From Kappaphycus alvarezii (Eukaryota; Rhodophyta; Florideophyceae; Gigartinales; Solieriaceae), in NCBI GenBank assembly GCA_002205965.3, contig NADL03000451.1:3286001-3350000 (forward strand): a DNA stretch of 64,000 bases, given 5' to 3'. Shown in pieces: positions 12,399 to 21,660 of the stretch. Position 1 is the stretch's first letter. Each line of letters starts with the position of its first letter. A program made the translations under genes and the position numbers. The notes beneath the pieces were generated by a model. The model had not been told where the DNA came from and made no database searches. It was given only the letters and a program-made list of their open reading frames with translations.

Positions 12399-13025
12399 AT
12401 GAACAACCTTCGCCCCTCTGTCCCTATTTCCAAAAACCGCCCTTCCCGTCCCATCAATGGCCTTCGTCTCGCCGCCTACGGGCCAACCGATGCCGACGAC
12501 TACATCCGGCGGCAAAAATAAGCAAATCATCGAGTTCGTTCGCCGCCTCTTCATAGAAGAAGAAGCGAGGGAGGTAAGTGAGGGAGAGGCTGAGAAGGTC
12601 GAGGAGGAGAGCGGGGAGTCCTTCGAGGAATTGTTAGCCCCTGAGCTAGTGCACGAGGCTCGGGAGAAGGAGGAGGAGGATGAGGAGGATGAGGAGGATG
12701 AGGAGGATGAGGAGGATGAGGAGGATGAGGAGGATGAGGAGGAGGATGAGGAGGAGGATGAGGAGGAGTATGGGAGGAGGATGAGGAGGAGGAGGATGAG
12801 GGAACAGGGGGAATGGAAAGTGTTGGACTGGTGGGGCCTGGAATGGAGAGTATGGATCAAGTTGTGCCCACGATGGAACCGGATGGAGATATCTTTAGTA
12901 ATCTAGATATCTCCCAGGGGGGAATAGAGAGCTGTGAGCCATTCGCAGATATTTGTGGGGACTGCTTGGACAGCATGGATATTTTAGAGGATTTGTTTGG
13001 ATCTGATTTAGAGAATGGGAAATAA
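12399..13025 (+). pseudogene. LTR-encoded acidic protein, frameshifted copy (5' LTR of A)
   Basis: Copy of the gene intact at 36997-37557. Frame 1 starts MNNLRPSVPISKNRPSRP and runs to an early stop (RRQK then stop) caused by a missing base. The acidic tract (12660-12790, repeats of GAGGAT and GAGGAG giving Glu/Asp runs) is then read in another frame. The C-terminal part returns to the first frame, reading MESMDQVVPTMEPDGDIF, then PFADICGDCLDSMDIL and FGSDLENGK before the stop. The two shifts nearly compensate each other. The gene lies wholly within U3, upstream of the main LTR TATA box. Confidence 0.8.
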
Positions 13026-13152
13026 GAGGACCAAATAATTGTTAGTTTCTTAAGTATCTTTTGCTTAGAGCATATTGTCCACACAAAGTATTTTTATGCA
13101 TTTCTTGGTATCTTCTGTAGTTTTGTTCGGACTTTACGGGTAGCCAAAAGTC

Positions 13153-13160
13153 TATATAAG
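13153..13160 (+). promoter_or_regulatory. TATA box of the long LTR
   Basis: TATATAAG in the LTR, about 40 bp upstream of the segment that all LTR types share. This is the expected place for the core promoter driving the genomic transcript, with R starting shortly downstream. It is conserved in the 3' LTR (20705-20712) and in the LTRs of elements B and C. Confidence 0.6.
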
Positions 13161-13194
13161 CTGAGTAAACAGCTTCCTCATGGAGAGGCTAAGC

Positions 13195-13252
13195 AAGTTG
13201 GTAGACAACTTCAGGTCAAGCTCCGAGTAGTAGGAAGTTGAGAGTCAACTTC
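13195..13252 (+). repeat. Two tandem hairpins at the start of R-U5
   Basis: The first is AAGTTG-GTAGA-CAACTT (13195-13211). The second is GAAGTTGA-GAG-TCAACTTC (13234-13252). Both are present in every LTR copy of this family, long or short, and are recognisable in the diverged LTR at 62.8-62.9 kb. They lie just downstream of the TATA box, so they would sit near the 5' end of the element RNA. Confidence 0.65.
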
Positions 13253-13463
13253 AGACCCAAGAAAACTTTTTCCTAAGCTGGTCGCAGAGCATCAGTGGTA
13301 GACCTGACCCTTTTATACTTGCTTGTAGCCCTCTCAACTCTCTCCCATATACACTCCTTTTTATTTGTTCAACTATACCACGGTAGCACTTTTGTCGCTG
13401 CAACACCTCCTTCTTGTGGTGGTTGTTCTGAATATCTCTTCTCCCTACGATTTACCCCTAACA

Positions 13464-13484
13464 TTTGGTACTCGTGTGGAGGGG
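13464..13484 (+). other. Primer-binding region of element A
   Basis: The bases directly after the LTR read TTTGGTACTCGTGTGGAGG. Elements B and D have TTTGGTACTCTTGTGGAGG at the same place. The TGG two bases in fits the complement of a tRNA CCA end, but I cannot match the rest to a tRNA I know. Confidence 0.5.
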
Positions 13485-13550
13485 TTGCACCCGAGGTATT
13501 CGAGTTGAGCAGTCTTAGGGAACCATTCGAGGGATTTCTTTTCTGTAATC

Positions 13551-15452
13551 ATGGATCTCAACGCTGCTCGTATAACGTTCACAGGGGGCAAGAAATGAAG
13601 ACGTTGAGGAGTTTCTCTATACATATGTCAACGTTGTGATGCGTGAGAAGAGCGATGAAGAGAAGGCCGAAAGTATCTTCGCCTATCTTCATGGTGACGC
13701 AAAGCACAAATATAAGGCCAAGTTTATCAACGGGTGGTCTCTTAACGGGAATGGGCGTAACTTCGGTGAGGTATGTGAGTGGCTTGTGAAAGAGTATGCT
13801 AAGGAGGTAGAACCAGATGAGATGATTCGTACCGCCATAGAGGCCCGGCTCAACTTCGACGATTTGTTAAGCTCATTGGTGTACTTGTGTGATCTTTATG
13901 AAAAGGCTGGGTTCAACGCCCAAGCCAAGTACGGAATGCTGCGTAAGGCGGCTATGGGGGATAAGCGGCTCTCCGATTTCCTCCTCATCAAGGGCCCTCA
14001 CACTTTTGATGAACTGAAGGGTACCATAGTAGAATTTGTCAAAAATTCGGAGACGTTTCAGTCACTGAGTGAGGTACCGAGGGAAACCCGCACATCGATG
14101 TCTATCGTACATCCTGAAAAGAATTATCAAAGGCCGGCTACTAGTGCAGCGGCATTAGAATCTGTCAGGAGCGATGTCAAAAACTTGGAAGAAAGGTTGG
14201 AAACCCGATTCGATAATCGACTTGACATGATAACCTCGCAGTTGGAAAGCCTTACTCTTACCATTAAGAAGAACCAGTCTGGGGCCCCAAGGCCGCAAAA
14301 GTCTGTTCTTACTGTCACAAGCCTGGACACTTTGCAAACAGGTGTCCTGATAATCCACATAGAAACACTCGTTGTGGAAAGTGCGGTCGATATGGGCATC
14401 ATGAAAGTAACTGCTGGTCTAAAGACAACAGAAGAGCAAATTTATCGGAAGCAAGGAGTGAGTCAGGACCAGAGGTGAAAATCTTACAAAATAGAAGGGA
14501 TCAAAGGTTGACGGATGCCGGTAACGTATCCATCGCTGAAGAGATTAGTCAAGTCAATGTGACAAAAAGGGATGGGGAAGGGAACATTTTATCGAAGAAA
14601 CCTAGGCTAGATTATGGAATGCTGGAGCATATCCCAGCACCTGTACCTCCTCGAACCAAGAGGTCTGATCAAGTTGTTCCAGGAGTGGGAGTCACTCCGG
14701 CCAAGAAGACGAAAAAGAGTAAGAAAGTTAAGAGTATCTCTAAGGACGTACTAGAGTATGTGAAGAGGTACAATTTGGTGGCTGAGCTTGCATCGGCCCC
14801 AACTGGGATAACGTTTGGTCAACTTTTGAGGGGCGACGCAGAGGATGCGAGAAAAGAACTCAAAAAAATTATCAGGTCTAATAAGTCCGCTAAGGGTAAG
14901 AAACTGTTTCTTCAATCGGCCTCGACAGCACCAAGACGTCTTAAGCTGGTACCAGTCAAAGTATTGGGTATGAAAACCCAAGCTCTCTTCGATTCGGGTG
15001 CTGTTCCAAACCTCATTTCAGAAACTTTGGTGACAGATCTAGGTCTCGACATTACTCCAACGACTCGAAAAATAACTGTAGCGGATGGAACCGTCTCAAA
15101 ATGCATGGGCACTGTTGACAAGGTTTCCGTGTTCTTTGGGGACTCTAAAGTTGATGTAGACTTTCTTGTCATGCCTGATCTCCCTTTCGATGCAATCATT
15201 GGCTGCCCTACCATGGAAAGACTAGGGACATGCATTGACTTGGGCAATCAAATGGTTTCAGTTAATATTGACGGCAGAACCGTGAAGATGCCCCTGGATT
15301 TCGACAAAAGCACGCATCCTGAAGATTTAAAAGAAACGGACAGTGAAGATTTCACTTCTAGCTATGACAGCGAAGATTCGGAACCAACTAACACTTTCGG
15401 AAGTGGAAAAGGGTACCCTGGGGGTAATGAACATGGCATGGGACGATTATGA
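13551..15452 (+). pseudogene. gag: Gag-protease polyprotein of element A (two frameshifts)
   Basis: Structural protein plus aspartic protease. The start MDLNAAR is at 13551, shared with the copies in B, D and the 23-kb relic. A frameshift near 13594 and another near 14285 split the frame; B shows the same protein with fewer breaks. In order: a Gag domain of about 200 aa; a coiled-coil-like segment (NLEERLETRFDNRLDMI); two CX2CX4HX4C zinc knuckles, CSYCHKPGHFANRC and CGKCGRYGHHESNC (14304-14414); a lysine-rich linker; and a retropepsin domain with active site LFDSGAVPNLIS (near 14990) and the later IIGCPTMERLG motif (near 15197). An acidic tail ends at 15452, overlapping the start of pol. Gag packages element RNA; the protease matures the polyproteins. 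Confidence 0.88.
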
Positions 15453-15493
15453 TTCTGGTTTGAAACAGATGACGACTGGAATTCTAGGATAGT

Positions 15494-17188
15494 TTGAAAC
15501 CCGAATGTGTTTCTTTTTGCGATGATATCGAATCAAAGGACAGAATTCGGAGCATGAAAGAAGATTACCTTTGCAAAGAAAATAAGAATACGTCGAATTC
15601 CATATATGAAGATGTGAGCACGACGGAAGAGGTCCTTCAAAATATTGAGGTTGAGATCAAGAAGAAAAAGGGCGCCAAATGGCAGAAATCCAAGGAAAAG
15701 TGCAGCACCTTCCCGCCCCGCCTCACTGAAAATATCCGACATGTTAACATCTTCCGAAGTAATTGCATGAGCGTTTCAGATTTAAGACAAGCAAGTGTAC
15801 CGGTTACTCACTCGTTCGAACTTACCGACACTCAACCGATTTACCACAAGCCTAGACGTCAACCGCCAAAATATGACCAATTTATCTCAGAAAATGTTAC
15901 AAGTATGCTGAAAAATGATATTATTCGACCAGTTTCATCCCCATGGTCGTTTCCAGTTGTGGTCGCACCAAAGAAGGATGGAAAGCTGCGTTTTTGCGTC
16001 GATTACCGACAACTGAACCAGAGAATGATACCCGATCGATTTCCGATTCCGAACATGGAGGAGATCCTCGAGGACCTGAAGGATGGGAGATATTTCACCT
16101 CAATTGACCTTTACACTGGCTATTGGCAGATTCCATTGGATGAAAAATGTAAGGAAAAAACAACCTTTACCAGCAAAGCCGGTACGTTCAGGTTCGAAGT
16201 GATGCCTTTTGGTCTCATGAATGCACCAGCTACATTCCAAAGAATGATGAACGAGGTTTTGAAAGGACTTCCATTCGCAAGAGTCTATATCGATGATGTC
16301 GTCATATTCTCAGAAACATTGGATCAGCACATCTCGCACGTCAAGACAGTTGTGGAGAGGATATCGGAGTATAGCTTGAAAATTAAGTTGAGCAAATGCT
16401 TCTTTGCGAAAACTTCTATCCAATTACTCGGTCATATCGTCGACCAAGAGGGAATTAGAGTGGATCCAGAGAAAACGAAAAAAATAAAGTTGGCACCAAG
16501 GCCCGCTTCAAAGACGGAGGTCCGAAGCTTCTTAGGACTGGCCTCATATTACAGAAGATTTATCAAAGATTTCGCCAAGACTGCAGCACCGTTACATGCC
16601 AGCACTACGAAGAACGGAAAATTTTACTGGAACAAGGAAATGGAAACTGCATTTCAGGAGCTTAAAGATAAGCTATGTGTCCCCCCAGTTCTCATGTACC
16701 CAGATTTCAAGAGACCATTCGTTGTGGAGACAGATGCCTCAGAACGGTCTTTGGGTGCCGTTTTGTCCCAAAAAGATGAAAACGGAAGACTACACCCTGT
16801 TCAATTCGCAAGCCGAACTCTGAATGATGCGGAAAAGAGATACTCAGTCTGCGAGAAAGAAGCGCTAGCTGTCGTCTTCGCGCTGAAAAAGTTTCGCGTA
16901 TACCTTTTATCACTCGAGAAATTTGTCTTGATAACTGATCACCAGGCACTTAAGACAGCATTCCAAAAGAAGGATGTACATCACCGCTTGGCCCGATGGC
17001 TCGACATTTTCGCAGAATATCGGTTTGAAATTGTGTATAGACCCGGACGCAATAATCAGCCTGCCGATTACCTATCCCGCTTGAGGGACGCACTGATTCC
17101 AAATGAAAAGCTTCGGAGGACATCGTCGGAGTCGCCGAGTTGCAGTTGCCGAACGATAACGAGTACGAAGCTAATATTCACGGACTGA
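15494..17188 (+). CDS. pol: Reverse transcriptase-RNase H of element A (564-aa ORF)
   Basis: Open frame for the RT and RNase H parts of Pol. The pol frame probably begins at the ATG at 15427 overlapping the end of gag-protease, but a one-base loss near 15460 separates that start from this ORF. RT motifs in order: PWSFPVVVAPKKDGKLRFCV, IDLYTGYWQIPL, MPFGLMNAPATFQRMM, and the catalytic YIDDVVIFS at about 16288. Next comes the thumb/connection region (FLGLASYYRRFI). RNase H follows: ETDASERSLGAVLS, CEKEALAVVFALKKF and ITDHQAL, which supply the acidic catalytic residues, then RLARWLDIFAEY and ADYLSRL. It copies element RNA into cDNA inside Gag particles. The last 25 residues are out of frame because of an indel near 17110; integrase continues in another frame. 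Confidence 0.93.
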   Translation: MKPECVSFCDDIESKDRIRSMKEDYLCKENKNTSNSIYEDVSTTEEVLQNIEVEIKKKKGAKWQKSKEKCSTFPPRLTENIRHVNIFRSNCMSVSDLRQASVPVTHSFELTDTQPIYHKPRRQPPKYDQFISENVTSMLKNDIIRPVSSPWSFPVVVAPKKDGKLRFCVDYRQLNQRMIPDRFPIPNMEEILEDLKDGRYFTSIDLYTGYWQIPLDEKCKEKTTFTSKAGTFRFEVMPFGLMNAPATFQRMMNEVLKGLPFARVYIDDVVIFSETLDQHISHVKTVVERISEYSLKIKLSKCFFAKTSIQLLGHIVDQEGIRVDPEKTKKIKLAPRPASKTEVRSFLGLASYYRRFIKDFAKTAAPLHASTTKNGKFYWNKEMETAFQELKDKLCVPPVLMYPDFKRPFVVETDASERSLGAVLSQKDENGRLHPVQFASRTLNDAEKRYSVCEKEALAVVFALKKFRVYLLSLEKFVLITDHQALKTAFQKKDVHHRLARWLDIFAEYRFEIVYRPGRNNQPADYLSRLRDALIPNEKLRRTSSESPSCSCRTITSTKLIFTD

Positions 17189-18372
17189 TCAAATTCCTCG
17201 ATGGACTAGAAATGAGAAAGGTTGATCTTGAACACAGAAATTGGGTACGCAGGAATCAAAAGGCTTTTACATTGTGGAATGGGAAACTCTTCCGGCACAC
17301 TAAAGCCGGTCCCGACTAGTGGCCCCTTTGAAAGAAAGAATGAAGATCTTGAGGACTTTCCATGATGAGCTAGGGCATTGGGATCTCGAAACAACCAAAA
17401 ATTCGTAACTGAGAGATTCTGGTGGCCCGGTATCCATAAGGACGTCTATAATTTCGTGAAAAGCTGCGACAACTGCCAAAAATTCACTCCAATACGGAAG
17501 TATAAGACAACTCTAAGTTTTCCAGTTTCCGGTCTCTTTGAAACCTTCTCAATTGACTTTGCGGGCCCGTTCAAGGAAACTCTTCCGGAAAAAATATCTC
17601 CTTATAGGGGTGGAACATCTTACTGGATGGCCAATAGCAGTTGCAGTTGAGGAGGCAAATGCTGAGGTGGTACTGAGATTCATCGAAAAAGAAATAATTG
17701 AACCGTTTGGTCTTCCAAAAAGGATAATCTCGGATAACGCCCTTTGTTTTACTGCAACTTCACTGCTTCGTTTTTTGGACGAGAAAGGGATTCAGCTGAA
17801 GACCGTTCTCGCATACGCTCCTATGTCCAACGGGAAAGCTGAGAGGATGGTTGGAACCATTAAACGAGCAATATCGAAAACTATGTCGGAGAATGAAATC
17901 CAGTGGGAAGATGCCTTACCAAAAGTACTATACGGCTATCGTCGAAGAAGAGGAAGAAGTGGACGTCACTGTTCGAGCTAATGTACGGAAGGGCTCCTAG
18001 AATGTTACAGAGAGATATGGAAACAAATATTATCGATGAAGAGAGTAGGGAAGTTGAACTACTGGCCACCGAAGGCTGGAGATCACACCGCGCGCTAACA
18101 CAGACAAGAAATAAGGATGCAAACTGCAGTCAGAACCTTTTCAGTTGCTCTAAAGTACTTGTAGTACATGGAAAAGCAATGCAGCAGGCTGTGAAGTGGC
18201 CGGCCTTCCAAACCAAGTACTCGAACCCTTGCATCGTCACGGAGGAAAGACACCCGCACTATCAGCTCTGTTCAAGCTCAGGGAAGAGATCAAGAGGGCT
18301 ATCCATGCACGTCGTCTGGTTCCTTATCATCAGAGGCCTGAAGAATTCCTTCTCACACAGGACTATGCGCAA
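17189..18372 (+). pseudogene. Integrase of element A (frameshifted)
   Basis: Integrase inserts the cDNA into chromosomes. Reading across frames gives the zinc-binding N-domain (FHDELGHWDLE, then CDNCQKF), and the catalytic core with FSIDFAGPF (first Asp), IISDNALCFTA (second Asp) and APMSNGKAERMVGTIK (catalytic Glu). Then come GYRRRRGRSG and MYGRAPRM, and a C-terminal domain ending RRAIHARRLVPYHQRPEEF. At least four single-base indels break the frame (for example near 17320, 17590 and 17955). Elements C and D show the same protein with other breaks, so the ancestor can be read by comparison. Core sequence style resembles gypsy elements of oomycetes and early fungi. Confidence 0.85.
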
Positions 18373-19459
18373 CCACGGGGCATACTCATCTTTAACTATA
18401 GAATGATTCCTATGGGAGGAAAAAGGGCCTGGGAATGGATCATCTCGATTACGCGGGACTACTACGAACTCCACGTAATCATCCATTTCTACATTAATAT
18501 ATGCCTATGTTTTCGTACGTTGAACGGACCATTGCTACCTGAAAAGATTTCCGACTATTAATAAGAGTTCTATTTTCATTCCAAAACGGAAGGTTCACGG
18601 AAGCAGGTCCAGAGTTTGTGGAGGTAATATATCATTACTCTATAGGACGATATGGAATGGTAGCTGCTAGAGACTTGTCGCAAACGTATCTGAATATTAT
18701 CCGTCCAATTTACGTATTTTCAAGAACAACCAAGACGTGCGACTGAGAGGTTACGCCTTACCCCCGGATATGGAGTACAGACTGGTCCCATATCCTCTAT
18801 GGGAACCTTACGTTTCTCCGCCACAAATTGGGAACGTTGGACGCGGCGAGGATCCTCCTGAAGCAGTGATGATGACCAGAGGAGGACCTTCGGGAGACAA
18901 CAACCCGCCCAGAAGAGGTTCCGGTCGTCCCCCGAGAGGACCTCGTGCAGGTCCCAGTACGTCAGGAGCTGGTCGCGGCCATTCATCGGGACCGTCCACC
19001 ACAACTTCATCTCTAGCTCTCCTTCACAACCATGCACAGCATACAGTCGGAAGAAGAAGATTATCTTTTTGGCTTCGCAATATCTCCGAGGATGCGAACG
19101 ATGCGCAGGTCATTTCTTATTTCATGATAAGCATCTGTTTATGTTTTAGGGCGCTACATGGACCGCACTTATCTTACGAAGATTCGTTCTTGATGATGCG
19201 CGTCTTCTTTTCTTATCGGCATCCATTCCTCCGGCATCTTACAGAAGAGTTTGCATATCACATATACTTTTTCACTCTTGGAAGATTCGGAAGAGTCACG
19301 GAAGAAGAATGTATTCAACCCCACCTCGATGTTATCAAACCAATATATGAGGCTATGCTACAAAGTGAGGTACCAGTAATGCGAACCTACTTTTTAGAAC
19401 ATCATATTGGTAATCAGTTGCATCCGTACCCGTTTGAGAGACCATACATTTATCAATAA
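18373..19459 (+). pseudogene. Pol C-terminal extension with duplicated module (element A)
   Basis: Region after the integrase, fused in frame to it in element C. It holds two diverged copies of one module of about 115 residues. Copy 1 (about 18440-18825) reads ICLCFRTLNGPLLPE, then GRYGMVAA, IIRPIYVF and YRLVPYPLWEPYV. Copy 2 (about 19080-19450) reads ICLCFRALHGPHLSYED, then GRFGRVTE, VIKPIYEAM and NQLHPYPFERPYI. Between them is a Gly/Pro/Arg/Ser-rich linker (18890-19000). The second half is open from 18737 to the stop at 19459; the first half has indels near 18545 and 18720. There is no chromodomain and no membrane segment, so it is not an obvious envelope. Function unknown; targeting or nucleic-acid binding are guesses. 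The stop is 57 bp before the polypurine tract. Confidence 0.75.
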
Positions 19460-19516
19460 GACAGCGAACACTAACGGAAGCAGAAGAAGAGCAGTGACGC
19501 CCGGGACGTTCGCCTT

Positions 19517-19528
19517 GAGAAAGGGGCG
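19517..19528 (+). other. Polypurine tract of element A
   Basis: GAGAAAGGGGCG directly abuts the TG of the 3' LTR, where plus-strand priming is expected. The equivalent in C is GAGAAAGGGGGCG and in D GCGAGGGGGCG. Confidence 0.7.
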
Positions 19529-21017
19529 TGTAATACAAAAAATGGTCCTCCCCTCATTCAATACAGGAAATGGTCCTCCCTTCGTGTAATCCAGCAACCT
19601 ACAACGATCCCGCCCCTAACTTCTCCCACCGTCATTTCCAAATTTACTTCCATTTTATCTAGATATTTTTATACTGTATTTAACCCTCTGAATCGACCCC
19701 GAATCAAGTCCCTTTTCCCTTTTAGCTTACCTCCTCCTCCAAATTCGCCTTTTTTGAGAAGAAGGGCGCAAATGCACTACTGCAAAAATCCCTTGCGATT
19801 TATTTTACCTATTCCTAATCTATAGAACCTGCCCGGGAGCCTATTTAAACCCCTTTATTCTAAGTTCCAAATGCCCTCGATCATTTTACTCATCACCCTC
19901 TCCCCCGACACACCCAAAACACCCTACATTGCCTCCCGTTCCCCAACGTCTATCAAAATGAACAACCTTCGCCCCTCTGTCCCTATTTCCAAAAACCGCC
20001 CTTCCCGTCCCATCAATGGCCTTCGTCTCGCCGCCTACGGGCCAACCGATGCCGACGACTACATCCGGCGGCAAAAATAAGCAAATAATCGAGTTCGTTC
20101 GCCGCCTCTTCATAGAAGAAGAAGCGAGGGAGGTAAGTGAGGGAGAGGCTGAGAAGGTCGAGGAGGAGAGCGGGGAGTCCTTCGAGGAATTGTTAGCCCC
20201 TGAGCTAGTGCACGAGGCTCGGGAGAAGGAGGAGGAGGATGAGGAGGATGAGGAGGATGAGGAGGATGAGGAGGATGAGGAGGATGAGGAGGATGAGGAG
20301 GAGGAGGAGGGAGGAGGAGTATGGGGAGGAGGATGAGGAGGAGGAGGATGAGGGAACAGGGGGAATGGAAAGTGTTGGACTGGTGGGGCCTGGAATGGAG
20401 AGTATGGATCAAGTTGTGCCCACGATGGAACCGGATGGAGATATCTTTAGTAATCTAGATATCTCCCAGGGGGAATAGAGAGCTGTGAGCCATTCGCAGA
20501 TATTTGTGGGGACTGCTTGGACAGCATGGATATTTTAGAGGATTTGTTTGGATCTGATTTAGAGAATGGGAAATAAGAGGACCAAATAAATTGTTAGTTT
20601 CTTAAGTATCTTTTGCTTAGAGCATATTGTCCACACAAAGTATTTTTATGCATTTCTTGGTATCTTCTGTAGTTTTGTTCGGACTTTACGGGTAGCCAAA
20701 AGTCTATATAAGCTGAGTAAACAGCTTCCTCATGGAGAGGCTAAGCAAGTTGGTAGACAACTTCAGGTCAAGCTCCGAGTAGTAGGAAGTTGAGAGTCAA
20801 CTTCAGACCCAAGAAAACTTTTTCCTAAGCTGGTCGCAGAGCATCAGTGGTAGACTCTGACCCTTTTATACTTGCTTGTAGCCCTCTCAACTCTCTCCCA
20901 TATACACTCCTTTTTATTTGTTCAACTATACCACGGTAGCACTTTTGTCGCTTGCAACACCTCCTTCTTGGGGTGATTGATTCTGAATATCTCTTCTCCC
21001 GACGATTTACCCTATCA
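19529..21017 (+). repeat. 3' LTR of element A (1489 bp)
   Basis: Starts TGTAATACAA and ends CCCTATCA. Compared with the 5' LTR it has fewer copies of the 28-bp unit near its start and a shorter GAGGAT microsatellite; otherwise the differences I see are mostly single-base indels. It is followed by TTAGGTCGAC, not by the 5-mer preceding the 5' LTR. Confidence 0.9.
19958..20576 (+). pseudogene. LTR-encoded acidic protein, frameshifted copy (3' LTR of A)
   Basis: Same gene as at 12399 with the same early break after RRQK. The acidic tract is shorter, and a further base is lost near 20472 (the Gly-Gly before IES). The N-terminus MNNLRPSVP and the C-terminal FGSDLENGK plus stop are kept. In the genomic transcript this copy would lie at the 3' end, before the polyadenylation region. 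Confidence 0.75.
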
Positions 21018-21317
21018 TTAGGTCGACTACAATCCACCCGCACCGGTTTCAGATCACCTAGCTCCCGCACCTCCAAGCAAGATGCCCATCATCGCATCAC
21101 ATAACCAGGACCTTGTAAATAGCCTCTGCCCTCTCTAAAAGGTATCTTTACAACCTATACCCCTGTCATGCCCATATACCGACAAAGATCCGCTGTTGTG
21201 TAGCAGAGATGTATTCAAAGTCGACGGATTATGGAGTGAACGCATGTACTGCTAAGAATTAATGAGCAACTCAGGAGCTCACAATTACTGGCGAAATAAA
21301 GGGGTAGTTTACTCCGT

Positions 21318-21660
21318 CTATTGACACTTGTAGCGATTGGGATCTATACGGAGATTGGAGAGAAGAAAAGGAGGAAACGGAAACGGGCCTGCGACCCCGT
21401 GACCCTGTGACCAGATCGACGGATAAAGGCAGGCGAGGATGCATGTAACATTAGACAGTACAGCTTGCGCTGCTTTTCTATACATGAGGGCCATTTTGGC
21501 TCCCGAGAAGCTCTCTTTCGACCTCGTGGTCACATTTGCTGCCAGCTCCGAAACAAACGCGTATGCCTCCGGGGGCCTTCCTCCCAGAACAGATACCGTG
21601 ATTAGCACCAGCCTCTCCCTTCTCTCAGCAGAAGTAGGCCTTCGAACCTTGTACGCTTTT
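21318..21660 (-). pseudogene. LINE C-terminal fragment (diverged)
   Basis: Minus-strand peptide RGRLVLITVSVLGGRPPEAY continues with VSELAANVTTRSKESF and then AAQAVLSNVTCILACL. It aligns along its length with the C-terminal segments at 39.8-40.0, 51.3-51.5 and 59.45-59.6 kb (there RGRLVPVPISTL and GWHPDA). It is therefore a 5'-truncated, more distant member of the same LINE-like group. No zinc motif remains in this piece. Confidence 0.6.

Larger units (their letters stand above)
11911..13463 (+). repeat. 5' LTR of element A (long type, 1553 bp)
   Basis: Starts TGTAATACAA and ends CCCCTAACA. Near its start are three copies of a 28-bp unit beginning CTCATTTAATACAGG. Then come a TATTTAAA box at 12282, a complete but frameshifted acidic-protein gene (12399-13025), a second TATA box (13153-13160) and two small hairpins (13195-13252). 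The last 265-275 bp also form the end of the short LTR type seen at 41.2, 52.9 and 58.1 kb. Confidence 0.92.
11911..21017 (+). mobile_element. Ty3/gypsy retrotransposon, element A (both LTRs)
   Basis: A 9.1-kb LTR retrotransposon read left to right. It has a 5' LTR (11911-13463), primer-binding region, gag-protease (13551-15452), RT-RNase H (15494-17188), integrase (about 17189-18372), an in-frame extension with a duplicated module (about 18373-19459), a polypurine tract (19517-19528, GAGAAAGGGGCG) and a 3' LTR (19529-21017). The LTRs begin TGTAATAC and end TAACA or TATCA. They are nearly identical apart from repeat number and single-base indels, which suggests a young insertion. The flanking 5-mers differ (AAGAG before, TTAGG after), so a target-site duplication is not visible. 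The gene order RT, RNase H, IN is that of Ty3/gypsy. Confidence 0.93.

Noticed and set aside
12333..12860. Minus-strand 175-aa ORF with a long serine run inside the LTR
   Set aside because: It is the antisense shadow of the GAGGAT microsatellite; the plus-strand acidic frame is the one conserved across diverged copies.
14127..14402. Minus-strand 91-aa ORF over gag
   Set aside because: Antisense shadow of the Gag frame; it recurs in every gag copy because the DNA is the same.
16707..16949. Minus-strand 80-aa ORF over RNase H, repeated at 47799 and 54651
   Set aside because: Shadow of the conserved RNase H coding strand; no independent start context or domain.
18373..19459. Retroviral-type envelope gene after integrase
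   Set aside because: It is fused in frame to integrase in element C and has no signal peptide, clear membrane anchor or cleavage site; the internal duplication explains its size.
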